Origin: Bacillota bacterium
GTDB lineage: Bacteria; Bacillota; Clostridia; Lachnospirales; Lachnospiraceae
NCBI GenBank assembly: GCA_023398855.1
Contig: JAEWRS010000503.1
Span: 1 to 14,694, forward strand
Length of the DNA: 14,694 nt
Direction of reading: 5' to 3'
The translations under genes were made by a program, and so were the position numbers. This document shows positions 13,947 to 14,694 of this stretch, one piece after another (position 1 is the stretch's first letter; every line of letters starts with the position of its first letter). Under the pieces are notes generated by a model. It did no database searches and was not told the DNA's origin. It was given only the letters and a program-made list of their open reading frames with translations.

Positions 13947-14694
13947 TCATTCGTATTCCTTGTAAGCCAGCCGGTAAAAATGCATCAGTACCTTTACCGC
14001 CGGTTTCGGCCACATCTTAGAAAACATATCCGTTTCTTCCCTGATACGGCTGTTGTCCGCAATACAGGCCTTTGTTGTCGCTTCTCCATGGACCCTGTAA
14101 TACAGGATCGGTTTTTCTACACAGATAAAACGGCCAGGCAGCCCGGATAGCTGATAAAGGGTATCCCAATCCAGGGCAAACCGATAAGGAGAAGTAAACA
14201 AAGACTCCCCCAGCTGTTCTTTATTATATGCGCATGCAGGACAGCAAATGGAATTCCCAAACATCAGAACGCTCTTTTTGACCCAGGACAAGTGGCTGAT
14301 GGAGCGGAAACGAAGGGGAATTCTTAAAAAACGCTTAATAAACTCTACCATTTCAAAAACTGCCGGCCGGTTTCCCCTGATCACGGTATACCCCCCCGTA
14401 AACAGCGTCATATCCGGGTATTTCTCAAAGCTTTCCAGAAGTTTCTTTACATAATCCTTCTGGTATAGATCGTCCTGATGGGCAATGGTAACAAAACGGG
14501 CACAAGCCCGGTCATAGGCAAAATTCCAGTCTTCTCGTATATTGCTTTCTCCATGCCGCACAAACAACGGAATTCCGTACCTGTCAGCCATTCTTTCAAC
14601 GAAAGGGCTGGGCGTGGATGTGCATAGGATGATCTCTGACCTGACGCTTTGTTTCAGGAGAGAACGGAGACAGGCTTCAAGATAGGGCGAGTCC
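13947..14694 (-). CDS. Family 2 glycosyltransferase, 5' end outside window
   Basis: The frame is open from the right edge (first full codon at 14693) to a TGA at 13947-13949, so about 248 residues are visible and the N-terminus is missing. The ATG at 14591 is internal: the upstream codons read DSPYLEACLRSLLKQS, then V-R-S-E-I-I-L-C-T-S-T-P, the typical first strand and helix of a GT-A fold. FVTIAHQDDLY, shortly after, contains the Asp pair that binds the nucleotide-sugar metal, and RFALDWDTLYQL fits the acceptor-side Asp region of GT2 enzymes. It probably adds a sugar during assembly of the surface polysaccharide whose dideoxysugar is made by the genes that follow. Donor and acceptor are unknown. 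Confidence 0.88.
   Translation of the reverse strand, partial: DSPYLEACLRSLLKQSVRSEIILCTSTPSPFVERMADRYGIPLFVRHGESNIREDWNFAYDRACARFVTIAHQDDLYQKDYVKKLLESFEKYPDMTLFTGGYTVIRGNRPAVFEMVEFIKRFLRIPLRFRSISHLSWVKKSVLMFGNSICCPACAYNKEQLGESLFTSPYRFALDWDTLYQLSGLPGRFICVEKPILYYRVHGEATTKACIADNSRIREETDMFSKMWPKPAVKVLMHFYRLAYKEYE

Noticed and set aside
14248..14591. ATG at 14591 as the real glycosyltransferase start
   Set aside because: The frame continues open to the right edge with typical N-terminal glycosyltransferase sequence, so the gene is simply cut by the window.

Overview
The window looks like a chromosomal segment of a low-to-mid GC, Gram-positive Clostridia bacterium, most likely Lachnospiraceae (Lacrimispora/Enterocloster-like). 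This rests on strong AGGAGG-type ribosome binding sites, two lipobox lipoproteins, the XRE-plus-deformylase pair, the AGCS and BCCT transporters and the protein style. The taxon is an inference. No rRNA, tRNA, CRISPR array or complete insertion sequence was seen.

Left part (1-4500), mixed accessory genes: an AT-rich GNAT acetyltransferase cut by the left edge; a lipoprotein with an RsiV/PdaC-like DUF3298 domain behind a near-consensus promoter; the decayed N-terminus of an MFS transporter; a two-gene operon of an XRE regulator and a short peptide deformylase behind a consensus sigma-A promoter; an AraC regulator starting at TTG and followed by a long hairpin; and a 79-residue protein of unknown function.

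Middle part (4500-9700), transport and surface or lipid functions: an AGCS Na+/amino-acid symporter (minus), a zinc-dependent phospholipase C-like protein (plus), a small acidic-tailed lipoprotein (minus) and a BCCT quaternary-amine transporter (plus). The space between the symporter and the phospholipase holds a 19-bp perfect palindrome, two smaller hairpins and three 12-nt tandem repeats. Together they look like a dispersed palindromic element, and they create a false N-terminal extension on the phospholipase frame. Convergent gene ends share long hairpins that could terminate in both directions.

Right part (9729-14694), a minus-strand polysaccharide operon read from the right edge: family-2 glycosyltransferase (5' end outside the window), rfbF, rfbG, rfbH and licD. 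RfbF makes CDP-glucose, RfbG converts it to CDP-4-keto-6-deoxyglucose and RfbH is the E1 dehydrase towards CDP-3,6-dideoxyhexoses. LicD probably adds phosphocholine or a similar group. The E3 reductase and the final sugar reductase/epimerase are not in the window.

Main points for follow-up: RfbH has Pro where the E1 catalytic His is expected, one base away from a His codon, although all four Fe-S cysteines are kept. The leaders of rfbH and licD share a repeated segment, and the licD leader contains a 28-codon ORF with its own ribosome binding site. The BCCT protein keeps its aromatic substrate box but has GLAAD in place of the Gly-rich cation motif. The palindromic element lies in the probable 5' leader of the phospholipase gene.
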